DNA of 19,270 bases. Origin: Thermoplasmatales archaeon JdFR-43. Lineage in GTDB: Archaea > Thermoplasmatota > E2 > UBA202 > JdFR-43. The translations under genes and the position numbers were made by a program. The notes under the pieces are model-generated. The model was not told the origin of the DNA and did not search any database. It worked only from the letters and a program-made list of their open reading frames with translations. Position 1 is the stretch's first letter. Every line of letters starts with the position of its first letter. Below are positions 7,446-15,825 of the stretch, in pieces. The DNA lies in the NCBI GenBank assembly GCA_002011355.1, contig MTNE01000135.1, positions 4,525-23,794 on the forward strand, written 5' to 3'.

Positions 7446-10400
7446 ATGCCCATACCAAAACAGATAATAGATAATTCGGATGGAAATACCTTGGTTAATT
7501 TTCTTAATTTAATGTTGCAAGAAAATCCAGATACAAATCTGGATATTGCCACAGCTTTTTTCAATATACAGGCCTATGAAATGGTTAAAGATAATTTGGG
7601 GAAAGTGAGAAGATTTAGACTCCTTTTAGGAAAAACACCAGAAATAAGGAGTGATAAAACTTTAGGAGAGGCTTTACTTGATATAATAAAAGAAGAGGTA
7701 GAGGGCTTTGAACTATCAAAAGAAAAAGAGAATAATGTAAGAAGTTTTATCGATTTTTTAAAGAAAGATAGTGTAGAAGTAAAAATTTATGATAAGCAGT
7801 TTCTTCATGGAAAGGCATATATTTTTGATAATGCAGTTGTGATAGGCTCATCAAATTTTACTCCGGCTGGACTCACACATAATACAGAGTTAAATACTTG
7901 GCAACAAGAGGCACAGGCAGAATATGTTAGAAAAAAATGGTTTGAGAAATTTTGGAAAGAGGCAAGAGATTTTAAAGAAGAGTTGATAGAAATACTGGAA
8001 AATTCCAGATTCGGCAGTAAGGAATATACACCCTATGAAATCTTCATTAAAACACTTTATGAACTTCAAAAGGAGGACATAAAGGAAGAGGAAGAAAGAG
8101 AGAGAAAAGGTCTCCCAAAGACCAAAGTTAATCTAACAGATTTTCAGGAAGATGCTATCCCAAGAATAAAATCTAGATTAAAAAAATATGGTGCCATATT
8201 AATAGCTGACTCAGTAGGTTTAGGAAAAACTTTCATCAGTGCAAAACTGCTTGAAGAAATTGGTTACTATAGAAGAGAAAATATACTTGTTATCTGCCCG
8301 GCCCAGTTACGAGAAATGTGGAGAAAGTTTTTGAAAAAAATAGATGTAAAGGAAAATATTTTGTCACAAGAAGAGCTTGCATCCAAGGATTTTCTGGAAA
8401 AAGCAAAAAGAGCGGTAGGTGGGGATTTATCTACTGTAAAATTAATAGTTGTTGATGAAAGCCACAATTTTAGAAATCCTTTATCGAATAGATGGGAGAA
8501 TTTTTTTACCTTGGTAAATGAGCATATTGCTATAAAAGAGAGACCATATATTTTATTCCTGACGGCAACACCCATCAATAACACAATATGGGATCTCTAT
8601 TGGCAAATAATGCTTCTAACCCTCCTAGATAATAGAGCCTTTATAAAAGAAAACATACCAGATTTATTCAAATTCTTTAGGGATGTCGAAAAGAAAGGAG
8701 ATCCATCTCTTCTCAATGATTTACTGAATGAAATATCGATAAGAAGAACCAGAGATTACATTAAGGAGAATTATCCAAATGCGTATATAATCGTGGAAAC
8801 GCCAGATGGGGAAATTAAAGAGCAGAAAATTATCTTTCCGGAGAGAATTTTAGAAAATGTGGATTATAAACTTGATGAAACTTATAGAGGAATGTACAGA
8901 TGGATTTCGGACATAATCACAAATAAACTTACAATGGCTTATTACAGAATTTTAGAGTATAAGAAGACCGAGAAATTAACACCTGAAGAAGAATTGACTT
9001 TAGGCCGTATGATTGCGATAGGTGGCATTTTTAGAACTATCTTGCTCAAAAGGTTGGAAAGTAGTGTAGAAGCATTTAGAGTGAGTGTGTCGAAACACAT
9101 CAAATTCCTTAAGAAGTTGAAGAAATACCTGAGACAGGGGAAACTTCTTACCAAAGAGTCATTCAACAAATATATAATGAGTATGGACGAGGAAATTGAA
9201 GAGGAGGAAATTAAAGAAGTATTAGAAAGTTTTAATCCAAAAGACTACAGGATGAATGAATTGATTAATGATATAGACAAAGATATCAAACTTTTAAACA
9301 CAGTTCTAGAAAAAGTTAAACAAATAGAACCAAAAGATGATGCAAAATTAAAAAAACTTAAAGAAATACTTCTTAGTTTGTCTAAGAAAGGGCAAATCGT
9401 TTTATTTACATATTATGCGGATACTCTAAATTACATATACAACGAAATTAAAAAATCAAAGGAATTTTCCAACTACAAAATAGAAGCCATATCAAGCTCA
9501 GGTGTTACCAAGAAGAGCCCAAAGGAAAGAGAAAAGTTAGTAGAGAAATTTACAAACAAAGAAATTGATATTTTAATGAGTACAGATGTTTTATCTGAAG
9601 GACAAAATTTACAATCCGCGCAATATTTGATAAACTATGATTTGCACTGGAATCCAACAAGAATGATTCAAAGAGCAGGAAGAATCGACAGAATTGGTTC
9701 ACCATATAAAGAAATCTATGTATACAATTTCTTCCCAGAGGACGAGCTGGAAGAATTGCTTAGACTTGTACAAATATTGCAAACTAAAATTATAGAAATA
9801 GATGCATCTATTGGTTTAGATCAAAAAGTATTAGGCGAGGAGATACATCCCAAAGTTTTTGGAGTAATAAGAAGGATAAAGGGAAGAGATTCCACTATAT
9901 TTCAAGAATTAGAAAGAGATGCTTTTGGTGGTGGAGAGAAATTTTATCAGCCCCTTAAAGATTTCCTAAAAAAGAAGGGAATAGAAGAATTAGAAAAGAT
10001 ACCTTATGGAGTATATAGCGGTTTAAAGAAAAACAAAATTTCAGGAATATTCTTCTACTATAAATATGGAGATGATTTTCACTTTTGGTATTTATATGAT
10101 GTTTCTACAGGCAACATAATCACAAATAAAACACAAATAATTGAATACATAAGTTGTCCCCCTGAAGAGAAAAGAGTTATACCGGATTTTTTTGATAAAG
10201 TATATGAAATAAATAAAATAATTTTGGAAAACATTGAGAGAACGTATAAAGAAATTGAGTTAAGCCAAACGCAGGATTCTATATTAAAAGACTTGAGTGT
10301 AAATAGAAGTACAAAGTTTATGAAAAAGATGTTTACAGAAATTGAATTACAGATTGAAGACTACTTAGCAGAATTTCCTGATGATGATTCAATTGAGAAA

Positions 10401-10625
10401 ATGTGGGAAACAATCAAGGGCAGACTTCTATCAATTCAGTATACAAAAGCCAGAATAAAAGAGCTAAGAAAATATTGGAAGGATTATAAAAAGGACGGAG
10501 ACTGGAAGAAGTTGATAAAAAATCTGGGGGATTTTGCAATTGAAAAGAGCGTTGCAAGAAAAAAACCTGTAGAACCTTTCAATCGATCGAAATTAAAGCT
10601 AGTTACAATCGATTTTATTTCATAA
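7446..10625 (+). CDS. PLD-family nuclease fused to SF2/SNF2-like helicase, last gene of cassette A
   Basis: A 1059-aa fusion. The amino-terminal phospholipase-D-type domain has one HKD motif: H121-G-K123, with D128 and a following GSSNFT. A single motif means two copies must pair to build an active site. The helicase follows: FQEDAIPRI (Q-motif-like), Walker A DSVGLGKT at 255-262, DESH box at 337-340, FLTATP, and motif VI QRAGRIDRIG at 742-751, the pattern of RapA/SNF2-like translocases. The last 200 residues are helical and unassigned. Such fusions are known next to Eco57I-like methylases in defence islands; they are presumed to translocate on unmodified DNA and cut it. GGTGA about 7 nt upstream may serve as ribosome site. 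The 2-nt gap from the previous stop indicates the same transcript. Confidence 0.88.
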   Translation: MPIPKQIIDNSDGNTLVNFLNLMLQENPDTNLDIATAFFNIQAYEMVKDNLGKVRRFRLLLGKTPEIRSDKTLGEALLDIIKEEVEGFELSKEKENNVRSFIDFLKKDSVEVKIYDKQFLHGKAYIFDNAVVIGSSNFTPAGLTHNTELNTWQQEAQAEYVRKKWFEKFWKEARDFKEELIEILENSRFGSKEYTPYEIFIKTLYELQKEDIKEEEERERKGLPKTKVNLTDFQEDAIPRIKSRLKKYGAILIADSVGLGKTFISAKLLEEIGYYRRENILVICPAQLREMWRKFLKKIDVKENILSQEELASKDFLEKAKRAVGGDLSTVKLIVVDESHNFRNPLSNRWENFFTLVNEHIAIKERPYILFLTATPINNTIWDLYWQIMLLTLLDNRAFIKENIPDLFKFFRDVEKKGDPSLLNDLLNEISIRRTRDYIKENYPNAYIIVETPDGEIKEQKIIFPERILENVDYKLDETYRGMYRWISDIITNKLTMAYYRILEYKKTEKLTPEEELTLGRMIAIGGIFRTILLKRLESSVEAFRVSVSKHIKFLKKLKKYLRQGKLLTKESFNKYIMSMDEEIEEEEIKEVLESFNPKDYRMNELINDIDKDIKLLNTVLEKVKQIEPKDDAKLKKLKEILLSLSKKGQIVLFTYYADTLNYIYNEIKKSKEFSNYKIEAISSSGVTKKSPKEREKLVEKFTNKEIDILMSTDVLSEGQNLQSAQYLINYDLHWNPTRMIQRAGRIDRIGSPYKEIYVYNFFPEDELEELLRLVQILQTKIIEIDASIGLDQKVLGEEIHPKVFGVIRRIKGRDSTIFQELERDAFGGGEKFYQPLKDFLKKKGIEELEKIPYGVYSGLKKNKISGIFFYYKYGDDFHFWYLYDVSTGNIITNKTQIIEYISCPPEEKRVIPDFFDKVYEINKIILENIERTYKEIELSQTQDSILKDLSVNRSTKFMKKMFTEIELQIEDYLAEFPDDDSIEKMWETIKGRLLSIQYTKARIKELRKYWKDYKKDGDWKKLIKNLGDFAIEKSVARKKPVEPFNRSKLKLVTIDFIS

Positions 10626-10659
10626 TGTTTGTCACTTTATCCATATTGGATTTTATTTT

Positions 10660-10680
10660 ACAATATCATGCTCGTTTTTA
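10660..10680 (+). terminator. T-rich end region of the cassette A operon (candidate)
   Basis: The spacer 10626-10752 contains T-rich runs (GGATTTTATTTTAC, then CTCGTTTTTAC at about 10670-10680), as expected for archaeal termination at U-tracts. No stable hairpin was found by eye. Confidence 0.3.
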
Positions 10681-10717
10681 CAAATAACTACTCAAATCAT
10701 TAATTTTATACAAAACA

Positions 10718-10725
10718 TTATACTT
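10718..10725 (+). promoter_or_regulatory. TATA-like box of the RNase J-like gene
   Basis: TTATACTT lies 28-35 nt before the ATG at 10753. There is no Shine-Dalgarno site ahead of that ATG, consistent with a leaderless or near-leaderless mRNA. Confidence 0.35.
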
Positions 10726-10752
10726 ATCAACTCAATTTTCTTATTGTATATT

Positions 10753-12159
10753 ATGCCATCATTAACCTTTTATGGGGGTGTGGGCGAGATAGGAGGAAAT
10801 AAAATTCTTCTTGAAGATGGTGATACAAAAATATTTCTTGATTTTGGAATGAATTTTGCGAGATATGGAAAATATTATGCTGAATTTTTGCAACCAAGAA
10901 CCTGTAATGGTATAGGAGATTTACTTGAGTTTGGAATAATACCAGATATAGATAACATTTACAGGAACGACCTTCTGGAAAATGAGGGAAGGAGGTTAAC
11001 AGAAGAGCCAATGGTAGATGGTGTGGTGGTTTCACACTCACATGCAGATCATGTCTGGCATATCTCTCTTTTGCACAAGGATATTCCAATTTATTGTAGT
11101 GAAATTTCCAAGCTTATAATGAAGGCGATTCAGGAAACTTCTCAGGGAAACTACTATATGGACTTCCATTATTACAGGGAGAATTTTATCAGTAGAGGCA
11201 AAAAACCAAAGGAGGAAAGACCATTTCGATTATTTAAAACGGGTGAAAAGTTTTCCATAGGTGATCTAGAAATAGAACCTTTAGGTGTCGACCACTCTGT
11301 TCCAGATGCTCATGGTTTTCTCATACATACATCGGAGGGTTGCATAGTCTATACAGGTGATTTAAGATTTCATGGCAGGAATGAAGGATTAACAAAGGAT
11401 TTGGTGGAAAAAGCAAGAGAGGAAAAACCCATTGCGATGATATGTGAGGGAACAAGGGTAATGGAAACAGAAAGAGGAATGAGTGAAGAGGAAGTGTATG
11501 AAAAGATAAACAATTTTATCTCAAGCACTAAAAATTTGGTGGTGGCAAGTTTTCCTCCTCGTGATCTGGATAGATTCATGACATTTTATGAAGCTGCAAA
11601 AAATAATGGAAGAGAATTTGCAATAACAGATAAACAGGCATATCTACTGGAACAATTAAGCGGGCAAAATCTCAATATGCCAGATTTAGATGATTTAAAA
11701 ATTTATATTCAGAGAACATCCTGGGGTCGGTTTGAAGAAAGAGATTATAAAACCTGGCAGAGACCTTATCTGGATTATCCAAATAGGGTCACCTATCAGG
11801 ATGTAAAAGAAAATCAAAGTAAATATGTCCTCTACTGCAGTTTCTATGATTTGCATGAATTAATTGATATAAAGCCTCTTGATGGGAGCATTTTTATACA
11901 TTCCTTGACGGAACCATTTAATGAAGAAATGGAAATAGATTTTAATAGAATGAAGAATTGGCTGGAGAGATTTGGTTTACCCATAATGCATGCACATGCT
12001 TCTGGTCATGCCTGTGGGCCAGAACTAAAGGAAATGATAGATATTATAAATCCAAAGATTCTGCTGCCTGTGCATACAGAATATCCAGATTATTTCAAGG
12101 AGTTGGTTAGCACAAAAGTGCAATTACCAGAATATGGGGAAACAATCCAGATAGCGTAA
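10753..12159 (+). CDS. RNase J-like beta-CASP metallo-beta-lactamase-fold ribonuclease
   Basis: This protein of 468 aa (counted from the ATG at 10753) is a zinc-dependent nuclease of the beta-CASP branch. The metal-binding motif is SHSHADH at residues 94-100; the later metal motifs are the YTGDLRFHG strand, the EGTR beta-CASP entry, HASGHA and a final PVHTE. The middle segment LVVASFPPRDLDRF is the beta-CASP insertion typical of RNase J and CPSF73-like enzymes. Archaeal RNase J acts as a 5'-3' exonuclease in RNA decay, and this is the likely role. An insertion after the first strands (QPRTCNGIGDLLEFG and following, about residues 50-85) is longer than in the bacterial enzymes. A longer reading starting at a TTG (10744) is possible, but the ATG is preferred because MPSLTFYGGVGEIGG is the usual family start. 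It lies between two defence operons but has its own promoter. Confidence 0.85.
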   Translation: MPSLTFYGGVGEIGGNKILLEDGDTKIFLDFGMNFARYGKYYAEFLQPRTCNGIGDLLEFGIIPDIDNIYRNDLLENEGRRLTEEPMVDGVVVSHSHADHVWHISLLHKDIPIYCSEISKLIMKAIQETSQGNYYMDFHYYRENFISRGKKPKEERPFRLFKTGEKFSIGDLEIEPLGVDHSVPDAHGFLIHTSEGCIVYTGDLRFHGRNEGLTKDLVEKAREEKPIAMICEGTRVMETERGMSEEEVYEKINNFISSTKNLVVASFPPRDLDRFMTFYEAAKNNGREFAITDKQAYLLEQLSGQNLNMPDLDDLKIYIQRTSWGRFEERDYKTWQRPYLDYPNRVTYQDVKENQSKYVLYCSFYDLHELIDIKPLDGSIFIHSLTEPFNEEMEIDFNRMKNWLERFGLPIMHAHASGHACGPELKEMIDIINPKILLPVHTEYPDYFKELVSTKVQLPEYGETIQIA

Positions 12160-12163
12160 TTAT

Positions 12164-13270
12164 TTACTGGGGGTGTTTTCTCTTAATATGCTGCCTAAGA
12201 AATTCCTTATTTTTGAATTTTTTGTTGCAATAAGGGCAAATTATAGCTTCATCTAGGTGCTTTTTTGATTGAGTCACTATCTCTTTTAATTCTTCGCATT
12301 TTTCACAGGGCTCATCTTCACAAGGAGCATCAACAATTCCTTGAGATATCGCTTTTTGTATCAACGATTCTAGGTACATAATTTGCTTTTCCGTCAGTTT
12401 TATCTTTTCCATCTTTTTGTGTGCTATGTCAAAAAGGGCCTTTCTCTCGTTTTTTTTCAGTATGTTATTGTACTTTGCCTTCTTTGCCATATGGAGAATG
12501 ACATAAACAGGCAATTTATTCTGAAGAAGTTCTTCATCATTCATTGTCGGTGCTCGCTCTATACTTTTTTCTGTCCTGATCTCAGAAAATGAAATCTTAC
12601 GGAGTTCTTCTCCAATCCTATCAGATTCCTCTAATAAAATCTCTACATCCCCAAAAATATCCTCTTCAGAGAGCGTTATTTTTTCCTCATCGGCTACGGG
12701 TTCAATAATTTGGGGAGATGTATCGATTTTTTCTTTCTTTTTTAATTCTTCCTCTAAGTCCGCTATCCCAGTAAATAACAAAATTGAAGATAGCGCCTCT
12801 TTCAAATCTTGGTTTTGTGTGTTTTCAAGTTCTTCCATTATGCGAGTAGATATCTTAAATACATCCTCTGGTTGGGTCCAAAGTTCTTCCACAATTCCTG
12901 AAAGATTTTTGTTTCCCTCAAATTTTTTAACGATATATGCGCATAAATATAGGTCATCCAGATACCCAAATGCCCCCAGTTCATCTTCAGGCAAAAGATC
13001 ATCAGGCAACACAAAATAGGATATAGCGGAGTTAATCATTTCTCTGTATGGATAAGGTATTTCCTTTTTGTATAGTTTTACTATAAGATCAAAAAAATCC
13101 GGTGCAAACTTTAATACATTTGAATGTGGGCCAATATAATTCTTTATGTTTTTTCTTACTGTTTCAGAAAATGATAGAAAAACATTCTCTGAAGATTTTT
13201 CCTTCTTTTTTGATCTGAACAAACCCATATTTTCGTATTTAAACAATTTTGCATTAAAAAATTTTTTCAT
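12164..13270 (-). CDS. DUF1232-like protein with C-terminal C2H2 zinc finger, last gene of cassette B
   Basis: A 368-aa protein with three parts. Residues 80-120 (INSAISYFVLPDDLLPEDEL, then GAFGYLDDLYLC) match the DUF1232/YkvA pattern of aromatic-rich helix, D-LP-DE, and GYLDDL. A charged, low-complexity linker spans about 165-250. The end has extra cysteines (CEDEPCEKC) and a classical C2H2 finger with C345, C348, H361 and H366. The finger suggests DNA or protein binding; the function of DUF1232 is unknown. The first 14 residues look untypical, and an in-frame ATG at 13228 gives MGLFRSKKKEKS, so the true start may be there. It follows the previous gene by 29 nt and ends 4 nt from the convergent RNase J-like gene. 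No named defence subunit with this architecture is known to me. Confidence 0.65.
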   Translation of the reverse strand: MKKFFNAKLFKYENMGLFRSKKKEKSSENVFLSFSETVRKNIKNYIGPHSNVLKFAPDFFDLIVKLYKKEIPYPYREMINSAISYFVLPDDLLPEDELGAFGYLDDLYLCAYIVKKFEGNKNLSGIVEELWTQPEDVFKISTRIMEELENTQNQDLKEALSSILLFTGIADLEEELKKKEKIDTSPQIIEPVADEEKITLSEEDIFGDVEILLEESDRIGEELRKISFSEIRTEKSIERAPTMNDEELLQNKLPVYVILHMAKKAKYNNILKKNERKALFDIAHKKMEKIKLTEKQIMYLESLIQKAISQGIVDAPCEDEPCEKCEELKEIVTQSKKHLDEAIICPYCNKKFKNKEFLRQHIKRKHPQ

Positions 13271-13299
13271 AAGCTGGCTGGCGAATGATCATTTAACAG

Positions 13300-13674
13300 T
13301 TACAAGTTCTGCATTTCATCTATTATTTCCTCGATATCAATTTTCTTCTCATTATCATATCTTTCTTTAAGTATCCTTACACCTGCTTCAGCATATTCTT
13401 GTAATAGTTCTAAGCGTTTTCTGCCATCCGCATCCGGATGTAATTCTTCTAATATAGTTTCAAAAATTCCTTCGGAATCAACGCTAGTTATCATCAACAA
13501 ATGCACATCCTTTTTAAATCCCTCTCTTTTTCTTAACCTAATGCCTATAGCTGCAGCAAAATGAAAGAGATCTTTATATTGGGGGAATAGTCCTTCTTTG
13601 TCGCATAATATCTTATAAATGCTATGGGACTCTTTGCTGACAAATACTCTATCTGCTCCTCCAAACTTTACCAT
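13300..13674 (-). CDS. Dnd system-associated protein 4-like small protein
   Basis: A 124-aa soluble alpha/beta protein. The pattern VFVSKESHSIYKILCD, then YKDLFHFAAAIGIR, and later DADGRKRLELLQEYAEAGVRILKER resembles the small protein called dnd system-associated protein 4, which accompanies DNA phosphorothioation restriction genes. It is also loosely reminiscent of DndE in size, but the DndE helix pattern is not convincing. Its ATG overlaps the stop of the ATPase gene by one base (TAATG), so the two are translationally coupled and probably form a complex. The biochemical role of the family is not known. Confidence 0.6.
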   Translation of the reverse strand: MVKFGGADRVFVSKESHSIYKILCDKEGLFPQYKDLFHFAAAIGIRLRKREGFKKDVHLLMITSVDSEGIFETILEELHPDADGRKRLELLQEYAEAGVRILKERYDNEKKIDIEEIIDEMQNL

Positions 13675-15632
13675 TATACAACCTCCTTTATTATTGAGCT
13701 CTTCTTATCTGGTAAAAACCTTATTTCATATTTCTTCCCTATGTATGGTGCAATAATGTCTATATTATCTTCATTAACATCTTCATCTGTTGCAAGAATG
13801 ATTATCTGATTACCCAATTTATGAAGAAGTTTCATAACATTTATTTTGTGTTCGTGATCCAGACGGCCAAAAGGTGTATCCATAATCACGGGAGCATCTT
13901 TATCGGTTGCCCTCCTTAAACCAGCAATGAAAGAGAGGGCTAGAATCTGTTTTTCACCGGCAGATATTTTTTCGTTGTCTACTATTTCTCCATCCTTGTC
14001 AATAATACATATTGTGTAATCATCGTTTATTTTCACTCGGCTAAAAACTTCCTTTTTATGCGTCAGTTCTCTAAAAACTTTTGTGGCCTCCTCTTCTATA
14101 CGTTTTTTCTTTATATGAATAACTCTCTCCAAGTACTCATTCAGGGCTTTTAAAGAATTTGTTATTAAGGTTATTTGTTTATTTAGTTTTTCCATTTTAG
14201 GTGACTTAATTTTGATTTCCAATATCTCATTTTGTATTTTTTCTTTCTCACGCTGTAAAGCTTCATATTGTTCTTCGGCCCATTTTATATTTTCGGTTAA
14301 CTTTGCTATTTGCAAACTTATTTTCTCATATTTTTCCTTTAGATTTTCATATTTTTCTTGACTTAAAGCACCAATCAACTTTTTATTGATAACCTTTAGT
14401 TCGGAAGATACTTCGTCAATCTCGAAAAGAATTTCTTCTTTCCTTTTCATGATATTCTTATATTCTATTTCGGTTTTGTTTATTGCCTGCAAAATTTCGC
14501 TTAGTTTTTGCTGCTTTTCTATAAGTTTCCCCATTGATAACTCATCTGTTTCTGTTAACTTTTTTTTGTAACTTTTTTGTTTTTCTATTAATATTTTCTT
14601 TTCCAAGTTCCCTATCTTATTTCCACATAGACATCTTCCGCTTTTTAGTAATTTTTCTATTTCCTTTATCATTGCCTTTGCTGCTGTTACCTCTTCATGA
14701 ATTTCTTTTTCTTTCGTTAATTTATCTAAAACTTCTTTCCATACCTTTTCTATGAGGGGTTTAACTATCAAATAAGGAAGTTTTTCATGCATTTCCTTTT
14801 CTTCTTTTTCTATTTCCTTCAACTTTTCAATTAATTCCTTCTCTTTTTCCTCTAATTTTTTCTTTTCATTGAGCATTGGCTGCAATATATTGTATTCTTC
14901 CATTTTATTTTGTATCTCTTCTTTAAGGGAGAGTAATTCAGCCTTCTTCCTTTTTGCTTCCTCTAATTTTTCTTCTCGAATCTTAATTTCTTCTAAAATT
15001 TTCTCTTCTCTTTCAGCTAATTCAGCACGGTCTTTGCTTTTTTTAATTTCCTGATTCCTCTTACGTGTTAAATCTTTTTGTATAGTTTTCAAATCATGTA
15101 TAGCATTCCTAATTGCAGGTATTCCCAAAACCAATTCTATTGCCTCTTTAGTCGCCTCTGTATTTTCTAATGAAGCATACTTCTTGATATCTTCACCGTC
15201 GAAGAAAAAGAATTGGCTTGCCTCTTTCGGCAAAATATCATTGATTCTATTTTCAATGTTTTTAACTGGCACTCCGTCTTCAAGCATTGTGACGCTTTCA
15301 TCAACATCCTCTACCCTCATAACATCTGGTTTGGAGGCTTTTATAGAGCGAGTAATCTGATAATGCTTCCCATTATAAGTAAAATAAATTTCAACAACCG
15401 TGCTCAATTCTCCCTTCGCCAATGCATGTTTATTCATAAAATCTATCCTTTCCTTATATTTTTTCCTTATTCCATAAAGACAATACCAAAGAGCCCTATG
15501 AAGGGTTGTTTTACCATATCCGTTATTTCCATCTATAAGAACTATATTTTTACCTTTATCTAATGGCATCTCAATTTCGTTTAACCCATAATATACCCCG
15601 AAATTTTTAATTTTAATTTTTTGAATCTTCAT
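13674..15632 (-). CDS. DndD-like SMC/Rad50-type ABC ATPase
   Basis: A 652-aa ATPase split by a long coiled coil. It opens with KIKNFGVYYGLNEIEMPL, has Walker A GNNGYGKT at 35-42, long coiled coils over about 175-300 and 360-510, and a central turn with C334-L-C336-G in place of the usual CxxC zinc hook. The ABC signature is SAGEKQ at 557-562 and Walker B is VIMDTPFGRLD with D585. Length and layout fit DndD, the ATPase that handles DNA in phosphorothioate modification, better than Rad50, and no Mre11 gene is adjacent. It probably loads on DNA and regulates a nuclease or helicase partner. It lies 2 nt after the 61-aa gene and overlaps the next gene by one base. Confidence 0.75.
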   Translation of the reverse strand: MKIQKIKIKNFGVYYGLNEIEMPLDKGKNIVLIDGNNGYGKTTLHRALWYCLYGIRKKYKERIDFMNKHALAKGELSTVVEIYFTYNGKHYQITRSIKASKPDVMRVEDVDESVTMLEDGVPVKNIENRINDILPKEASQFFFFDGEDIKKYASLENTEATKEAIELVLGIPAIRNAIHDLKTIQKDLTRKRNQEIKKSKDRAELAEREEKILEEIKIREEKLEEAKRKKAELLSLKEEIQNKMEEYNILQPMLNEKKKLEEKEKELIEKLKEIEKEEKEMHEKLPYLIVKPLIEKVWKEVLDKLTKEKEIHEEVTAAKAMIKEIEKLLKSGRCLCGNKIGNLEKKILIEKQKSYKKKLTETDELSMGKLIEKQQKLSEILQAINKTEIEYKNIMKRKEEILFEIDEVSSELKVINKKLIGALSQEKYENLKEKYEKISLQIAKLTENIKWAEEQYEALQREKEKIQNEILEIKIKSPKMEKLNKQITLITNSLKALNEYLERVIHIKKKRIEEEATKVFRELTHKKEVFSRVKINDDYTICIIDKDGEIVDNEKISAGEKQILALSFIAGLRRATDKDAPVIMDTPFGRLDHEHKINVMKLLHKLGNQIIILATDEDVNEDNIDIIAPYIGKKYEIRFLPDKKSSIIKEVV

Positions 15633-15634
15633 TT

Positions 15635-15820
15635 TTATTCTCCCGCGAAATCTGATATAACCTTCTCCATTTTCTTAATTACATTTCTTCTTTTTAGTTG
15701 GAAAAGATGTTGTTTTTCTAAATTTATTATTTCAATTAAAAATCCTTGAGGAACACCATATTTTTCTTCCACCTCCGAAAGAATTTTAGCTTCTTCTGGG
15801 CCCCCACCGCTTTTATCCAT
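15635..15820 (-). CDS. 61-aa small protein of the Dnd-like operon
   Basis: A 61-aa protein: a short Gly-rich, acidic amino terminus, a segment EEKYGVPQGFLIEIINLEKQ, and a basic helix LKRRNVIKKMEKVI. It resembles the very short proteins annotated in genomes as DNA modification system-associated small proteins. Position is the main support: it begins 5 nt after the helicase stop and ends 2 nt before the ATPase start, and the spacing leaves no alternative gene. The KYGVP...L..I..LE pattern suggests a small helix-turn-helix-like or ATPase-binding peptide. No function is known. Confidence 0.65.
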   Translation of the reverse strand: MDKSGGGPEEAKILSEVEEKYGVPQGFLIEIINLEKQHLFQLKRRNVIKKMEKVISDFAGE

Positions 15821-15825
15821 AATAC

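Noticed and set aside
2797..10625. BREX or canonical DISARM system
   Set aside because: No PglZ, BrxC/PglY, BrxL, DrmA or DUF1998-type DrmB gene is present; only the methylase and a PLD/helicase theme are shared.
10744..10752. TTG start giving three extra residues for the RNase J-like protein
   Set aside because: The ATG at 10753 gives the usual family amino terminus and fits the TATA-like box distance; no ribosome site supports the TTG.
13229..13246. Internal promoter (TTTAAATA) before the DUF1232-like gene
   Set aside because: It is only 7 nt from the alternative ATG at 13228, too close for a leaderless start, and lies inside the longer reading frame; likely chance in AT-rich DNA.
15213..15563. 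116-aa plus-strand reading frame opposite the ATPase gene
   Set aside because: It lies wholly antisense to the well-supported DndD-like gene, has no ribosome site, and its composition is that of a reverse-strand shadow.
13674..15632. Rad50 of an Mre11-Rad50 repair pair
   Set aside because: No Mre11, HerA or NurA gene adjacent, the protein is shorter than usual Rad50, and its neighbours are Dnd-linked.
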